Shown piece by piece: positions 1 through 12,091 of a stretch of DNA of 64,000 nucleotides (positions within the stretch are counted from its first letter, which is position 1; every line of letters starts with the position of its first letter). A model generated the notes under the pieces. That model was not told the DNA's origin. It was given only the letters and a program-made list of their open reading frames with translations, and made no database searches. The position numbers were made by a program, and so were the translations under genes. The stretch is from Mycogone perniciosa. Lineage: Eukaryota; Ascomycota; Sordariomycetes; Hypocreales; Hypocreaceae. The stretch spans positions 22,354-86,353 of the forward strand of contig JAOALB010000080.1 of the NCBI GenBank assembly GCA_025331125.1, given 5' to 3'.

Positions 1-602
1 CACAGGCTGCAGATGACCTGCTTGTTCGCGGAGAACTTGACCGTCTTGCCCTTGTATAATTCTTCGAGTGTGACCTTGTACTCCTGTTCCTCGTCGGGTC
101 CTTTCCTGGGCCGGTTCGCCCCAGGCATACCGCCAGGCATACCGCCGGGTCCGCCGCCCATGTTGAAACCGAACATTTGGGACAGGATGTCGTTTAGATC
201 GACCTCGGGACCGCCAGGGCCCCGGGAGCCGTCGAAGGCGGCCATGCCGTGGGTATCGTAGAGATGGCGTTTATCATCATCGCTGAGGATCTCGTAGGCT
301 CTGCTGGCCTCCTTGAACTTGACCTCTGACTCTTCGCGCTGATCCTCGGGGACCTTGTCGGGATGGAATCTCAACGCAGCCTATGTATTTCAGGTCAGGG
401 TTAATACAGTCAGAGTTGATAGGGCGCTGTGCGCCTGTGTGTTTGCTCAGTGCGAACCTTGCGATAGGCCTTCTTGACCTGGTCTGGCGTCGCATTTCTT
501 TTGATTCCAAGAATCTCTGTTGACCAGCTAGATTAGACGGTGATCCCCCCAAGACAGATATTTTTGCGCACCGTAGAGGTCTGTTTCCCCTTCAGCAGCC
601 AT
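1..602 (-). CDS. XDJ1-like class A DnaJ (Hsp40) co-chaperone, 3' end cut by window
   Basis: J-domain co-chaperone that would stimulate Hsp70 ATPase. ATG at 602-600. Exons 602-572, 516-458 and 380-1 are separated by introns 571-517 and 457-381. The spliced product starts MAAEGETDLYEILGIKR and continues with the J-domain, including HPDK (HPD is the Hsp70-contact motif). It is followed by a Gly/Met-rich stretch (FGFNMGGG, then GGMPGG repeats) and the start of the client-binding domain (YKGKTVKFSANKQV). The window ends right at the expected first zinc-finger cysteine (VICSL). The MAAEGETDLYEILG start resembles XDJ1/DNAJA-type proteins more than Ydj1/Mas5, which begins with a shorter leader. The gene is divergent from the tRNA synthetase at 1296. 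The J-domain assignment is firm. The XDJ1 subfamily is an inference from the N-terminus, because the zinc fingers and C-terminus are outside the window. Confidence 0.88.
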
Positions 603-1295
603 TGTAGGGGCTGAATGGTTGTTTTTTAATGTTTTATGCAGGTTCTTGGCTCGCCCTGGCCGATCAGTCAAAGGCTGGGAAAATCTTTTGGCGGAGCGCG
701 GGGTCGCTACTAATCAGCGACTTTACAGTGGCTCTGGTTGGCAGAATAGGGAGCTCAAGGCGGTAAAGTCAGGGGAGGCAAAGAAATCTTCGTTTTGTTG
801 GATCTCGAGCTTTTACATGCACCAGGAACTGATGTATTTATGAGAAGGCAAGGTTTGGGGGTTGTTCCTCGCAAGGCCGTCTGCTAGGCATTTCACATGC
901 GCAAGTTAAAGTCGCCGCGTTTGCGCCATAGCGCAATGCAGTTTGTTTGAGAGCAAACACACCTCTCAAGGCTACATGCATAACGAGCGTACTTTGTGGC
1001 ATTGGTGGCTCTCTTCCCTGTAAATAATGAATACTCACTACGTGCAAAATAATTCATTGCTCATCAACCAAATTGGATTTATCCTTGAGCACGATACATT
1101 CGCCTGCTTTTCCTCACCCTCAGATGGACATCCTATAGATAGGCGTTATCTTATCAGCCCTCCCGTATGCGCCACATGTGGCGTTACTGAACGACGCCTC
1201 AAAAATTCACCTGTACTTCCCAGTATCAAATATCTCGAACAATTCTATGTCAATATGAATATGAGGGCCGACGTGCGGCGCTTTGACTTTTTATA
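603..1295. promoter_or_regulatory. Divergent intergenic region between xdj1-like and mse1-like genes
   Basis: This 693-bp stretch separates two divergent start codons and must hold both promoters and 5' leaders. I see no conserved ORF, RNA gene or repeat. The short ORFs here have no family signature. Confidence 0.5.
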
Positions 1296-3370
1296 ATGTC
1301 TTTACTTATCCGTCGTTCGAGATTAACAAGGCCAAGAACCTGTTCAATATGTAGGCCCTCAGTCCCTAACTGGAGCCGGAATTTTGCGATATCATCCTCA
1401 GTGTCATCACAAGGCGTCCGGCCTGACCCCCAGCAACTCAACACAAAAGATCTTGGGGAGAATAATTCTCAACGGCCAGCTAGAAAACTTGGGACCGCTT
1501 CAGGACTTAAGGCATTGAGGAACAAAACTAAGAAGCAAACGAATGAAGCCTCTGCCGAGATTGCTCCTCGCACAATCCTAGGCCAGAGCGCAGATCTTCC
1601 CATACGAGCTCGGTTTGCTCCGTCACCAACAGGATACCTCCACCTTGGATCCCTTCGCACGGCGTTGTTCAATAAGCTAGCTGTGACCGCATCCAAGGGA
1701 GGTGCTTTTATTCTTCGTATAGAGGATACGGACCAAGTATGTCATGGTGTACTTCAACATCGCAAAGAAAGTAATGCTGAATATGCCATAGAGTCGTCTT
1801 GTCAAGGATGCTGAAGAGCGCCTTCTCAATGACCTTGAATGGGCTGGACTGTCATGGGATGAAGGCCCTGACAAAAGCGGACCGTATGGACCTTATAGAC
1901 AGGTAGGAGCTCTGGCGTTTGATCAACCAAACTTGGACTCGGGCTGATTTCACGGCAGTCTGAACGTTTGCCTATTTACAAGGAACATGTTCAGAAGTTG
2001 CTCGATAAGGGCCATGCCTACCGCTGCTTCTGCAGTTCTGAACAATTAGAGTCTCAGAAACGTGAACTTCACGAAGCTGGCAAGCCCACGCTTTACCCAG
2101 GGACTTGTCGCTCCATTGATGCGTCCGAGTCCAATCATCGTGCCGGCGACGGCGAAGCCCATGTGGTACGCTTCAAGGGTGAGGCGTTTGGACGGCCCAA
2201 GCTCCGTGATGCCATCTACGGGCCATTTCAGAAGAAGGACCTGGAAGAGGACTTCATCCTCATGAAAACAGACGGGTTCCCAACATACCACCTAGCAAAC
2301 GTTGTTGACGATCATTTAATGAAGATTACACATGTCATCCGTGGCGAGGTGAGTGCACTCGGACAAAGTATAATAGCAGTTACTGATTTCCACAGGAATG
2401 GCTCATCTCCACCCCAAAGCACATTGCACTTTACGAGGCGTTTGGTTGGCAGCCGCCAACCTTTGCACACCTCGGCCTTTTAGTCGACACGGATGGCAGC
2501 AAACTCAGTAAGCGAAATGAAAGCGTCAACATGTCCAAATATAGGAACGGCGGCATCTTCCCAATGGCATTGCTGGCCTGGCTAGCCAATCTCGGTTCAT
2601 CATTCAAGCCTGATGTACAACCTCCTCGCACCATTGATGATATATCCAATGCTGTACGGTATCCTGTTCTCCTGATGGTTGGTTGCGGGACTGACGTGGC
2701 ATAGTTGACGTTCAAGTTCACCAGGGGAGGCATCAAGCTCAATCTGGCAAAGCTCGATCACTTCAATGTCAAATATCGCGATTCTTTGCTAGGGAAAATA
2801 ATCCCACAACTAGCAGAAAAGGAAGCGGAACTCATCGACCAACATCTAACACAGCCCATGTTGCGCGAAATTGAAGCCATCACAAACGGCCTTGGAGACC
2901 GAGAGCTGGCAGGCGACCTTTGGCGGAACCCGCTAAAACCGGTTCCCGCGTTGGCTGATGAAGTTTCAAAGGCTGGATACGTGTATAAAGTCTTGGCCTC
3001 TCAGCAAACTGGCTTCCAGAGTCCAACCAGCCTTATCCTCCAACACCCTTATTTATTCTGGCGTGTCCCCACCGAAAAATACAAAACTTCTCTCGAAGCA
3101 TACGGACCAGATGAACGGATCTTGGACGCTCTTGAAGAAGCAGTTGTCCACGGGGATGATTGGGGTGATGGGAGCAAGGTGATGCATAACCTGCACTCCA
3201 AGCTGGGGCCTCAGGGTGTGGACCAGCTTACGATACACAACGTGGTGCGACTGGTTGGCGCTGGTGGCCAGAACGTCGTTTCTCAAAGCAGCTCCAAGAT
3301 GTTCATGCTTCTGGGGAGAGATGAGTGGAAGCACCGTATTGGCGTCGTGAGAAGCATTCTCAATGGCTGA
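1296..3370 (+). CDS. MSE1: Mitochondrial glutamyl-tRNA synthetase (MSE1/EARS2 type)
   Basis: Class I aminoacyl-tRNA synthetase charging mitochondrial tRNA(Glu), and in many systems also tRNA(Gln). Five exons, all in phase 0: 1296-1736, 1792-1902, 1959-2348, 2396-2653 and 2705-3370, giving 621 aa. The first ~100 residues are basic and Ser-rich, as in a mitochondrial presequence. The catalytic domain opens with RFAPSPTGYLHLGSLRTALF (HLGS is the HIGH-type ATP motif) and FILRIEDTDQ. KLSKRN is the KMSKS-type loop, followed by the anticodon-binding region. The donor of the last intron is GTACGG, chosen because it restores NALTFKF in frame. The gene is divergent from the DnaJ gene and convergent with noxR. 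Family assignment is secure; mitochondrial location is inferred from the presequence and the GluRS subtype. Confidence 0.95.
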
Positions 3371-4605
3371 AAAGTGTGCTTTGATGCACAAAACGAGCAC
3401 CAGTGTAGTGATGGGCGACATAAGAACGACAGTGCTGATACGGCGTTGCAGTATTCCGTAAAGGAGGGAGATCAACAAATAACCGAGAGGACTGCGTGAG
3501 GATCCAACAGCCGAAGGATAATTTGGCGGTAGTCAAGCTACCATAGGCATTAAAGGATCTGGTGGACGGTGTCAATGCTAAGAATATATCCTACACCACC
3601 ATGACTACGGGGCGTTGTGACGGGAACTCTCTTCTCAGTCGGAGTGTACGATTAGTTGCATTATCTGCGTAGGCAAAGACCTGATGTTTATTTCCATAGG
3701 CATTTGGTTACGGTATGGTATGATATGTACATTACAAAGAGTGAATGAGTATGAATAGAATGAGTGTATTCTCTCAATATGCTTCATCTACGACTTCATC
3801 AGTGCCTATAAGCACCACGCCCTCTCATCTCGGTTGAAAAATCTTATCAGTATCAGAACTAGTAATTCGATTCCACACTTTTGCTAAGATAAAGCAAGAC
3901 TAGACAGTCTGAATAGTTTGTTGATTCTGCTAAAAAAAAACAGCCAACATATGCTCATCGCTAAACATGATCATACACTCGGGAGTTAGCCGCACTGCAA
4001 CATTCATCTAAACAACTCCAACAAAGAAAGTGCACAGACAAAACAAAATCCACATAAAATGGTATATTCAATCCACCGTTAGTAGCCCTGAGCTAAACTA
4101 TACGCTATGTTACTATACCACACAGGAGAAAGAACCTGCTCTCTATAATAGATCCCTTTACCCATGTGAAAAAAACCAACTCTCTCAGATCGACAGAGCT
4201 CATTCATAACAAGGAATAACAAAAAACAGAGAAAACGAAACAAGGAATACAATATGGAAATGACCCGGCACTATTCAACACAGCCCTCCCGAGAGGTTAC
4301 GGGCCGTATGTCTTTCCCACATTGGGTCGCCCGCTCCGTAAAATGCCAATAATATGTCTTTGTGATAATCCAGAGAGGGATAAAAACGACAAGTAAATAC
4401 GAGACAGAATTTGGAGGAACAAAGGCCACAAGGCGCCATTATCGTTCCGAGAGGTGCCCGCAATGGCTCTAAACTCGCTGCCGGATGAAGGTTTCCGAGA
4501 TGTCAGAGAGACAATAAACTGCAGTGTCATTATGTCGTAATCGGAGTTATAATCGATAAATAAAAAAAACGCAGATAGGGGTATAATAATGCGTTGCTAA
4601 GCCGT
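3371..4605. other. Convergent intergenic region, no gene seen
   Basis: AT-richer DNA between the 3' ends of the glutamyl-tRNA synthetase and noxR, with short A-runs (for example near 3931). It should hold both 3' UTRs and poly(A) sites. The small ORFs at 4275-4530 show no protein-like features. Confidence 0.5.
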
Positions 4606-6561
4606 CTAAACTTCGACAACCCAAATCTAGAAGAGGCGTTGTTAGCATGGCCAAATTCGGAGACCGTCCTAACAACCCGCATGCCAATGGAGAGGGGAAG
4701 CCCTGGAAAGGGAAAAATGCTAGATGATAAAACTTACCTCCATCCTGCCAACATCCAGTCTCTGTCTTTTCGCATTGCTCCTGGCGCTCTGGATAGCCAC
4801 ATCCAAATCGTCTTGGTCGCCCATGGTGATCATATCGTCCGGTACATCCTCATCCTTCATCTTGATCTTGAAGCGCCGTCGCATGCCGAATTTCTCTCGA
4901 ATGCGATCCACAAAGTCTGGGAACTCGGTATCGACGCTGATCATGATGTACCTCACGTCCTCGGCATGAACCTTGACACGGATCTTGCGCATTTCCACCC
5001 GCCTTGATGCCGCGCGGACCGGTCGAGATACGGATCCGGGACCACGGCGGACGTTGGATACTATCTCAAACTCGTCCTCATCGAAGGACCCTTCATCATA
5101 ATCGGAGGCCTCCTCCTCCTCTTCGATGTACCGCGGTTGCTGTCTCGATCGCCCTTGTTTGCCTCCCCGTTGCCCTTCGTACATGTCATACACCTCGCCG
5201 TCATATGTATCTTCCTCCTCGATTGTCCTAGTCGGTCTCCTTGTCGGTTCCCTCTGAGAATATCCCCTCGATAGTGGTACTGCAGCAGAAGCCGATCGCG
5301 TTGGCCTCGCCCGCTCTTGTGGAGAGATTGTCTTCTCATATTTACGGTTTGCCTCTTGTGTCTGAATGCTAAGTTTTGTGAGGTTTGGTTTTGATGAGCT
5401 GCTTCGGACGGAGGCACCACGACTAGGACGGTCGTTCTCGGGGGGAGGTGTGGGAGGAAAGACGTTGCGGCTGGTCGGTGGCTCGGACTGTTGTCTCCGG
5501 GACTGAATACCGGGCTTGACGAGGTTGCTGGCTGCGAATGAAACAGCCTCGGTTGGCCGGTCGTCCTTGGCTTCTGTCTTGACCTGCGACTGAGTGAGCA
5601 AGAGGGAGAGTTAGCTAATGATGTGCGACTTACGCTGATCTTCTCCGCACCAGCAAAGCCGGTGAATGCGTTTGACCGATCCGAGGCAGCCACCAGTCGT
5701 GCCTTGCCGAGATAGTCCTTGGTCTTGAGGTTGCGAACCTTGGCTTCATTCGGCCGATATACGACGCCGACAGGTATTGAGAAGACAGTATAGCCCTGTA
5801 AAGTGTAAGTTTATAACCCCCGACAAAAAAAAGCAATGTGCGGTAGTGCTGACCTCGGCCTCTTCCCGTATAGCTTCGTCGATTACGCTGTGATCCTCCA
5901 CCACCTTCTCCTTCGCGGCGTACGACAGGTCCTGCATACCCGCATCTTTTTGCTGCAGATATATGTAGCACAAGCCTCGGTTGAACAGAACCTCACAAGA
6001 GTACAGCTTGAAGAGGAGGCCCAATTGAGCGTAGTCGATCATGGTGTTGCCTCGCAGATACAGCAGGGTATCGTTGAAGTTGGCTAGGGCCTCTTCGAAG
6101 TCGCCGAGCAGGAAGTTCGACACGCCCTGCTGGAAGTAGGCGACGGCGAGGTATTGGTCGAGTCGGATAGCTCGCTGATAGCACTCAACCTACACGAAAG
6201 AACAAAATGCGGGTTAGGAACAGGATCTCGTCATCATCCATGGACATGAGGGGCGGCGATTTGGAGGGGCATCAAGCGTGGGGGAGAGACGCACGGCTTT
6301 CTCATGCTCGCCCAGCGTAGCATGGATGACACCAATGTTGAAGAGAATCTTGCTTGTGTCGGCGATTTTGTCGAACTCGCCGAGCGCTTCGTCGAACTCA
6401 TTGTTGTCGTAGCGGGCCAGGGCGGCCACCCAGGTTTCTATTTCCTGTTCGATCGAGCCATGTCAGCGCACGCGATTCCTCAACATGAGACGAAACGAGC
6501 CGAGCCGAGCCGAGCCAGCAAGGCCATGATGTTGATTGGCACTCACCTGTTTTAATGACAT
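4606..6561 (-). CDS. noxR: NoxR, p67phox-like regulator of fungal NADPH oxidases
   Basis: Cytosolic activator of NoxA/NoxB, acting with Rac and Cdc24/Bem1 to control ROS production, polarised growth and development. Six exons: 6561-6547, 6444-6295, 6189-5854, 5795-5634, 5589-4738 and 4626-4606 (511 aa). N-terminal TPR repeats occupy about residues 10-165 (YDNNEFDEALGEFDKI, ILFNIGVIHATLGEHEKA, AVAYFQQGVSNFLLGDF). The p67phox-type activation segment follows (GYTVFSIPVGVVYRPNEAKV, about 168-200). Then comes a long Pro/Ser/acidic linker and a C-terminal PB1 domain (about 418-511). The first exon encodes only MSLKQ. The last exon is 21 nt; splicing at 4737/4627 gives the ending MEIWVVEV, which completes the PB1 beta-strand, whereas read-through ends prematurely in SFII. 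No SH3 domain is present, as is usual for fungal NoxR. Confidence 0.95.
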
Positions 6562-7934
6562 GGCTTCTGTCTTTGCACAAGGTCACGAGCCGAACAGCGA
6601 ACTGGTCAAGAACAGCTTGCCGCAGGCGCGTTGACCCAAAGGGATCCGAGGGATTGGCAGATATTATGCGAACGCGGTCTGCGGTTGGGACTCGGCACTT
6701 GGAATAATATGAGAATATTAATTACAGTGGACGATGGCCCAACTGTCTCGTGAAAGCAACGTCGTTGACTGTCCTTCGGGTACCAGGACGTCGGTTCCCC
6801 CGCTCTCGGTTGGGCTGGGAATAATAATACTAATAAACCAAGGCTGGTTGGTGGTGGTCTTGGTTCACAGGCCAAAAAAGAGAGACCCGCGAGTATGGTG
6901 GACGGTGCGTCTTGGCGAGCCGTAGCGTAAACAACAGGCGATCGATCCCGTGATAATATCAATCCTTGATAGCAGTGGTGGTAGCTGTGGTTTTGTCACT
7001 TGTCGATTCCAGAATCAACGACGACAACTGGAGTGATGGGATCTCTCGGCCCGTTGGCTATTTTAACCGGCTGATGATGACCGTTTCGTTTCCCTCCTTT
7101 CCAATAGTAAGAAACTATTACTCGCGTAGCTCTGAGAAGATGTCGATAAGAATCCGCGGGCGATTACGAGTAAGTTCGGAGCACAATGGGGTAGTAGTGC
7201 TGATTACTCGTAAAATAATATCGCCTGGCTCTTTGTCGTTCCCAGCAAGGTACCGTACCTTCTCCTCTTTTTTGCGTCATATACAATCCGGCCGGCCGAA
7301 TATTAATTTTAGTCTCAGTGTGATGAGATCCCGAATAGCGAAGCGTGAAGGCATCAAAATGTGATAAAGAGCAGGTTGCAGTTGCGTGTGTTGCAAAACT
7401 TGTGAGCGGACAATACAATACGGGCTGCCGGGCGCTATCGACGAGCCAAGGTGACGGGTTGAGCGGCGTGCATCTGGCTGGGAAGCAAAGCACGCAAAAT
7501 TAACCAGCGAGTGGATAAAAGAGACAGGGAGGGGGGGTAAAAGCCGTGGCTTGCAGTGCTACTAGTAGGTACTATGTAGTATTAGGTATTAGTAGTAAGG
7601 ACAGGAAGAATCGGGGCCGGCCCTTGTTCTGGGGGTGTAGCATCGTGGTTTTTGGGACATGGAACATTGAAATCACAGGCTTGGCTGCCGCAGTCTGCCA
7701 CAGTCTGCCAGCGTCGCCTCGACTCCAAACGCCGAGAGAAACCAGCAGACGAAGCAGATGAAGCAGACGAAGCAGGCTGGGGCCAAGAAGGGAATCAGGG
7801 GGGATTGGGGGTCCGGATACGGAGTCGATACGGGGTGTACGGAGTAGTCTTACAGAGCAAACCACTCCCCAGTCCCCTTGGTTTGCCTGCAAAACTTGTC
7901 AGGATGTGACCTGAGATGCGTCGCTGCCGTCGTG

Positions 7935-7980
7935 GAACCAGAACCAGAACCAGCCGAACCAGAGCCAGAACCAGAGCCAG
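7935..7980. repeat. GAACCA/GAGCCA hexamer tandem repeat
   Basis: About seven imperfect copies of a CCAGAA/CCAGAG hexamer stand in tandem in non-coding DNA. Read as protein it gives only Pro-Glu repeats, so coding potential here is an artefact. Confidence 0.8.
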
Positions 7981-8124
7981 GGGGCGCGGGTCTGGCCACC
8001 AATGTCGCAGGCCGATGGTGGGCTGTGGCTTGCGCCGTCGCGTGGCCTTTGCTGTTGGGCCGTCTTTTCTTTGGATTCTGGGGCTCTGGGGTGCGTTTGC
8101 CTTTTTGGCCCTTTAACGAGAGCG

Positions 8125-8184
8125 TACGAGTACGGGTATTACTTCGTAGTACTACTCCATAATATTACTCATACCCCACTCGTA
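8125..8184. repeat. Imperfect inverted repeat, ~14-bp arms
   Basis: TACGAGTACGGGTAT (8125-8139) is nearly the reverse complement of ATACCCCACTCGTA (8171-8184). The spacer contains TACTTCGTA and other TAC-rich words. Confidence 0.65.
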
Positions 8185-10763
8185 GAGAATCCAGAGCCAA
8201 GTCAGGGTAGTACTGACTACTACCTGATCCATAATGCCATGCTGCTCGTATAATCGACGGGATATTCGTTGTTTCCGTGCCGCGTTGTAATATTGTGCGT
8301 GTGTGTGTGAATGGGTGAAACTTGTTGGAAGCAGTCACCAAATCAGGGTTCAATTTTTTTGCCCGAGGAAAGCCTACGAGTAGAAAGGACCCGTAGACAT
8401 GCAGCCCAAGACTCTGGGCACTCTGGACCATAATCCCTTTGGGCCATTGAACGTTGGTGGATGACCTCATTGTTCCAGCCACGTGCCCCAAAACCATCAG
8501 AAGCCCCTATCAGAACAAGAGAAGCAACAACAAAAAAACATGCTCTTTTTGTTCTTGGCAGAAAATGATGCCCTTGGAAGCTCATCTCTTTCAGCACAAC
8601 TCTTGCCGCATCATCCTATCTCTATCTATCTATGCGATGCTCTTGTTCCCTGACGTTTACGAGTACGTCTCTTTGTCTGCTGTACAACACAGCACTTGCA
8701 TGGAACTTTTCAGGGGGCCCAGCTTGGCGAACGTGCGCTGTACTGCTATGCTACTATTCTGGGACACAGAACGTTACAGTGCCCGGAATCAGCGGTTTGG
8801 GGCGGCCCACTGATTGGCCACAGGCGCCTCTAGGGGAAATTCTTGCATGTGGCGACGGCGCGTACCTTTTTGGCTGCCCCTGAAGCGAAAACCAGCTCCA
8901 ACAACCCAGAATCCAGAACTTCCATGATCCATGCTCAACGCTAACCAGCACCACCAACCAACCACCCGAGGCCCAGCCCTTTGGGCACCTACGACATGAT
9001 GTGTGCGTGTGGAGCCTCTCCCGTGCTATTAAGCGCCGTGGAAAGTGTTGGTTGATGTGCAAACTGCAGGCTAATGCCCTTAGCTCATCCCTCCCGAGAG
9101 CGGATTGGATGGGCATCATGGGAGACCGGCTGGATGGTGAAGATGATGGTGTCGTCGTTCATTCCCAGGAACTATTTTTAACCGCTCCTCCTGGGACCCG
9201 AGCATCAGGAGATGGATGATGAGCTTCACCGCTAGGATCCTGAGCAGCAACGAGTGGATAAAAACTCGGTCTTGGTGCCTCGTTCTGGATAGTAGATGGA
9301 CAGGGTCCCATGGCTTCAAGGCCATCACCACCAATGGCCATGCTTCGTGGGCTCTCGTCCTGCAGGGGAAAAGAGCCGTCGACATCACTTTCCCTTGCGA
9401 CGGCGCCTGGATGAATCTAAGTATAGAAGCACGTCGAGGATAACCTCACCATCGCCCTTATGCAAGTTGGTTGACTTTCATCACAGGTCCGCCGGTCTTG
9501 GAGCTGAAATACCAGTTGCCTCTCAGCTTATTAGCTTTCCCAATAGGCCAGTGGACGCTTGAAGTGGGCGAATCGAACTGTCACTCAGATGGACTTAATG
9601 GAGCCCTCAGATACTCGACAACTCCATCCCCACATTCTCACCACTTGTATCCATCCTCGACGCGCCGAGGCTTTACATCTCTCTCCAGCCGAGATTTGGA
9701 CCCATGGATGAATGAATTCTTCATCGTGGGCCTGCTAACTAGAAAGGCACAGCGACGTCATCATACTTGGTCTCCTCGTTAGCTCAACGCTATGCAGAAT
9801 CACTCGATCGTCCGCCCTGATGAGGTTTGTTGGAATCCTATAGCACCTGCAGGTGTGGAGGGTTGCGCGTATGCATCACATCGCCTGACCAGCATGGAAC
9901 ATTCGACGCGGTCTCATGCTGGTGTCACTATCGGGTCTGATCGTCCGATATCTGCCGAGAATCAGGCTTCCAAGTCTGTCTATTGCATAGACATGATTTC
10001 TATTTTCTTGATGGCATCACTACATTCATCAGCGCTCTCATCTGATCTCTCATGCACAGAACGAGCCAAATATCTTGGCATCCCGTGTTACGCAAGCCGT
10101 TACCTGCAACTGCCAAATACGCATAAGCCATCATATGCAAGCCAGATGAGACCTGCTTGATCCCCCTTAGTTGAGCATTCGTCCCGTAATTCTGATATTT
10201 CAAGACCCTCTTGCCAAGGCAACACTCCTTTGCGGCTCTTCCACGGAACGGTCCTTCATTATGGCTTTTACTAGCTCCTGGCAGGATCAGATGGAAAGCG
10301 AGATGTTGCTGTATTACGTTTGATCGATACAAAGTACTCCGTACTACTGTACCGAATAGACCCTAGATGGTAGCACCGAGAAAGTCTCGGAGCCGACCAT
10401 GTGTCAGCCTCTGCTGGAGAAACAACGCCGTGAAAGTTTTGACTTTTCACGTTTCCCCTCTATCATCTATCCCTAGCCCTACGTCTGCTACACAAGTCCA
10501 TTAGGGTTGTTTTAAAGTCCCCGAAACACCATGTGTTGTCTACAAACATGGAGGCATAAAGGCTCGATTGTCAAATCTCCGTGACATGAAAGCCACGAGA
10601 GATTCTCCGAGACGCAGCAAGTTTAACAAGCTTGGAAAATAAACAAGAAAAATAAAAAGTAAAAAGGAGGAGGACATGACGTTTGGTAACTGGGGCTTGT
10701 TTTGCCCGTTCATTTCATATCGTTTCATATCATTTCATGAGAAGGGTAGAGAGTCGGATGCTA

Positions 10764-11885
10764 TCACAACATACCCTTCTCAACTTCATCCTTCCTCTCC
10801 TCCCAGAGAGTCTTACCCGTGCATGAACATACCGTCTTATCATTATCCCACATACCCGCACTCCTTGCAATAACACCAACAACAGTATTGTCATCGTTTT
10901 TCAGCGGCCCGCCGATGCTTTCATCTTGTCTCGTAAGAACCATGGCATGGCCAATGACCTCCCAGATCTGAAAACCGTGGTCCACAAAGGCCACGCCCCG
11001 TCCATCTTCTGACACTTCTATTACCCCGAGCGAGCCCTTTGGTTGCTGCTGATTTCCGCCTGTCCAGACAGGGCCGGTTGAAGCCGCACCGTACTTGAGA
11101 TCTCCGTATTCTCGGATTGTTGCCCGATACGTGCCCGGTGCGACGCCTCGGAGAGTTAGGTCTACCAATGTGCGCTCGGGACTGACTTGTACCATCCGAG
11201 CCAGGCCTCTTACTTCGCGGCTGGGCTCATCATCGGGTTGGCTTTCTTGTTGCTGGTCCGCGAACGTCTCAAGAATGCTCACGGCAGCGCCTGAGTGGTT
11301 GCCCGTGTCAGCCCATGTCTCTCATTTCAGCCCACTCTCAAGTCAATATCTCGTCCCATTCTCAGCTCACTAGATCATCAGATCAAAAGAAGGGCATCCC
11401 GAGATGACGATTCCTTGGAAAGGCTTGGATTCCTGAAACGTACTGTTTGAGCCGCCGGACCCGCGGAGGATCGCATCCCTCCCTGTTGCCTGAATAGCTT
11501 CAACGATAGCAGATGGCGCGACTGCGGCGATATGGCCCGATACGTTAGCCTTGAGCACAAAGAAACAGCAATGTTTCTGAATCACAGCCCCCCTCCCCTA
11601 ACTAGCCACACTCACCGGAGCCTTCCACCGCTATCAGTTGGTCCTTCAGGTTGCCATCAACTTTGGTGACGCCTCCGAGTTTGTAGAGGGAGTCTGAAAC
11701 GGCTTTGACACAGCCGTCACAGGACAACGGAACCGCAAAGAGGGTCTGTTTACTCGGTGTTTCATCAGTCCTCCTCTCTGAAACGCATGAAATTATTCTG
11801 TCCTTTTGTTCTCTTTCTCTTGTTTCTGAATTCCTTCTCTGGCCAAAACAAAGAAGCCTACCTGAAAACTGTGGCTGACAGTCAT
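10764..11885 (-). CDS. CCS1: Copper chaperone for superoxide dismutase 1 (CCS1/LYS7)
   Basis: Delivers Cu(I) to, and oxidises the disulfide of, Cu/Zn-SOD1 in the cytosol and mitochondrial intermembrane space. Exons 11885-11862, 11745-11616, 11521-11444 and 11290-10764 give 252 aa. Domain I is an Atx1-like heavy-metal domain (TLFAVPLSCDGCVKAVSDSL, CxxC), with the conserved APSAIVEAIQATGRDAILRG segment. Domain II is SOD1-like (GLARMVQVSPERTLVDLTLRG, GPVWTGGNQQQPKGSLGVIE). Domain III carries the CxC copper-transfer motif (KTVCSCTGKTLWEERKDEV). The start MTVSHSFQ is encoded by a 24-nt first exon. An upstream ATG at 12091 may add an N-terminal extension (see findings). The gene is divergent from the uL13m gene at 12414. 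Confidence 0.95.
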
Positions 11886-11905
11886 GTTGCCTTGTCATTA
11901 AATCA

Positions 11906-12091
11906 TCAGCATCCAGCGTGGGGGTGCGTGTAAATGACCTGCTGCGGAGGGGTAGCAAATGTACCTGTCAAAGATGCTGGTGTTTCTTGGGAAACCTGGC
12001 GAGAGGCTTTATAGCGATATGCAGAATAGCCAGCCAGTAAACTCAACGAAGCAGTCAAGACCTTGGGAGTTGCAATGCCCTTGAGCGACAT
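11906..12091 (-). other. Possible alternative 5' exon or upstream ORF of CCS1
   Basis: An ATG-initiated 61-codon ORF starts MSLKGIATPKVLTASLSLLA, with a short hydrophobic stretch followed by basic residues (YSAYRYKASRQ). A GTACAT donor after PASLTG (intron about 11965 down to 11891) spliced to the AAG just before GCAACATG would join it in frame to MTVSHSFQ of CCS1. This could give a longer isoform, or it could be an upstream ORF. Coding status is unproven. Confidence 0.35.

Larger units (their letters stand above)
6562..10763. other. 4.2-kb gene-free region upstream of noxR
   Basis: Both flanking genes point left, so this stretch is the noxR promoter side plus the 3' flank of the copper chaperone gene. 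No ORF has recognisable domains or a plausible exon chain. It contains a GAACCA-type hexamer repeat (7935-7980), an inverted repeat (8125-8184), a short TCTA run near 8620, TACGGAGTA-type motifs at 7838 and 10335, and a small hairpin-forming sequence near 10429-10451 (CGTGAAAG...CTTTTCACG). Confidence 0.5.
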
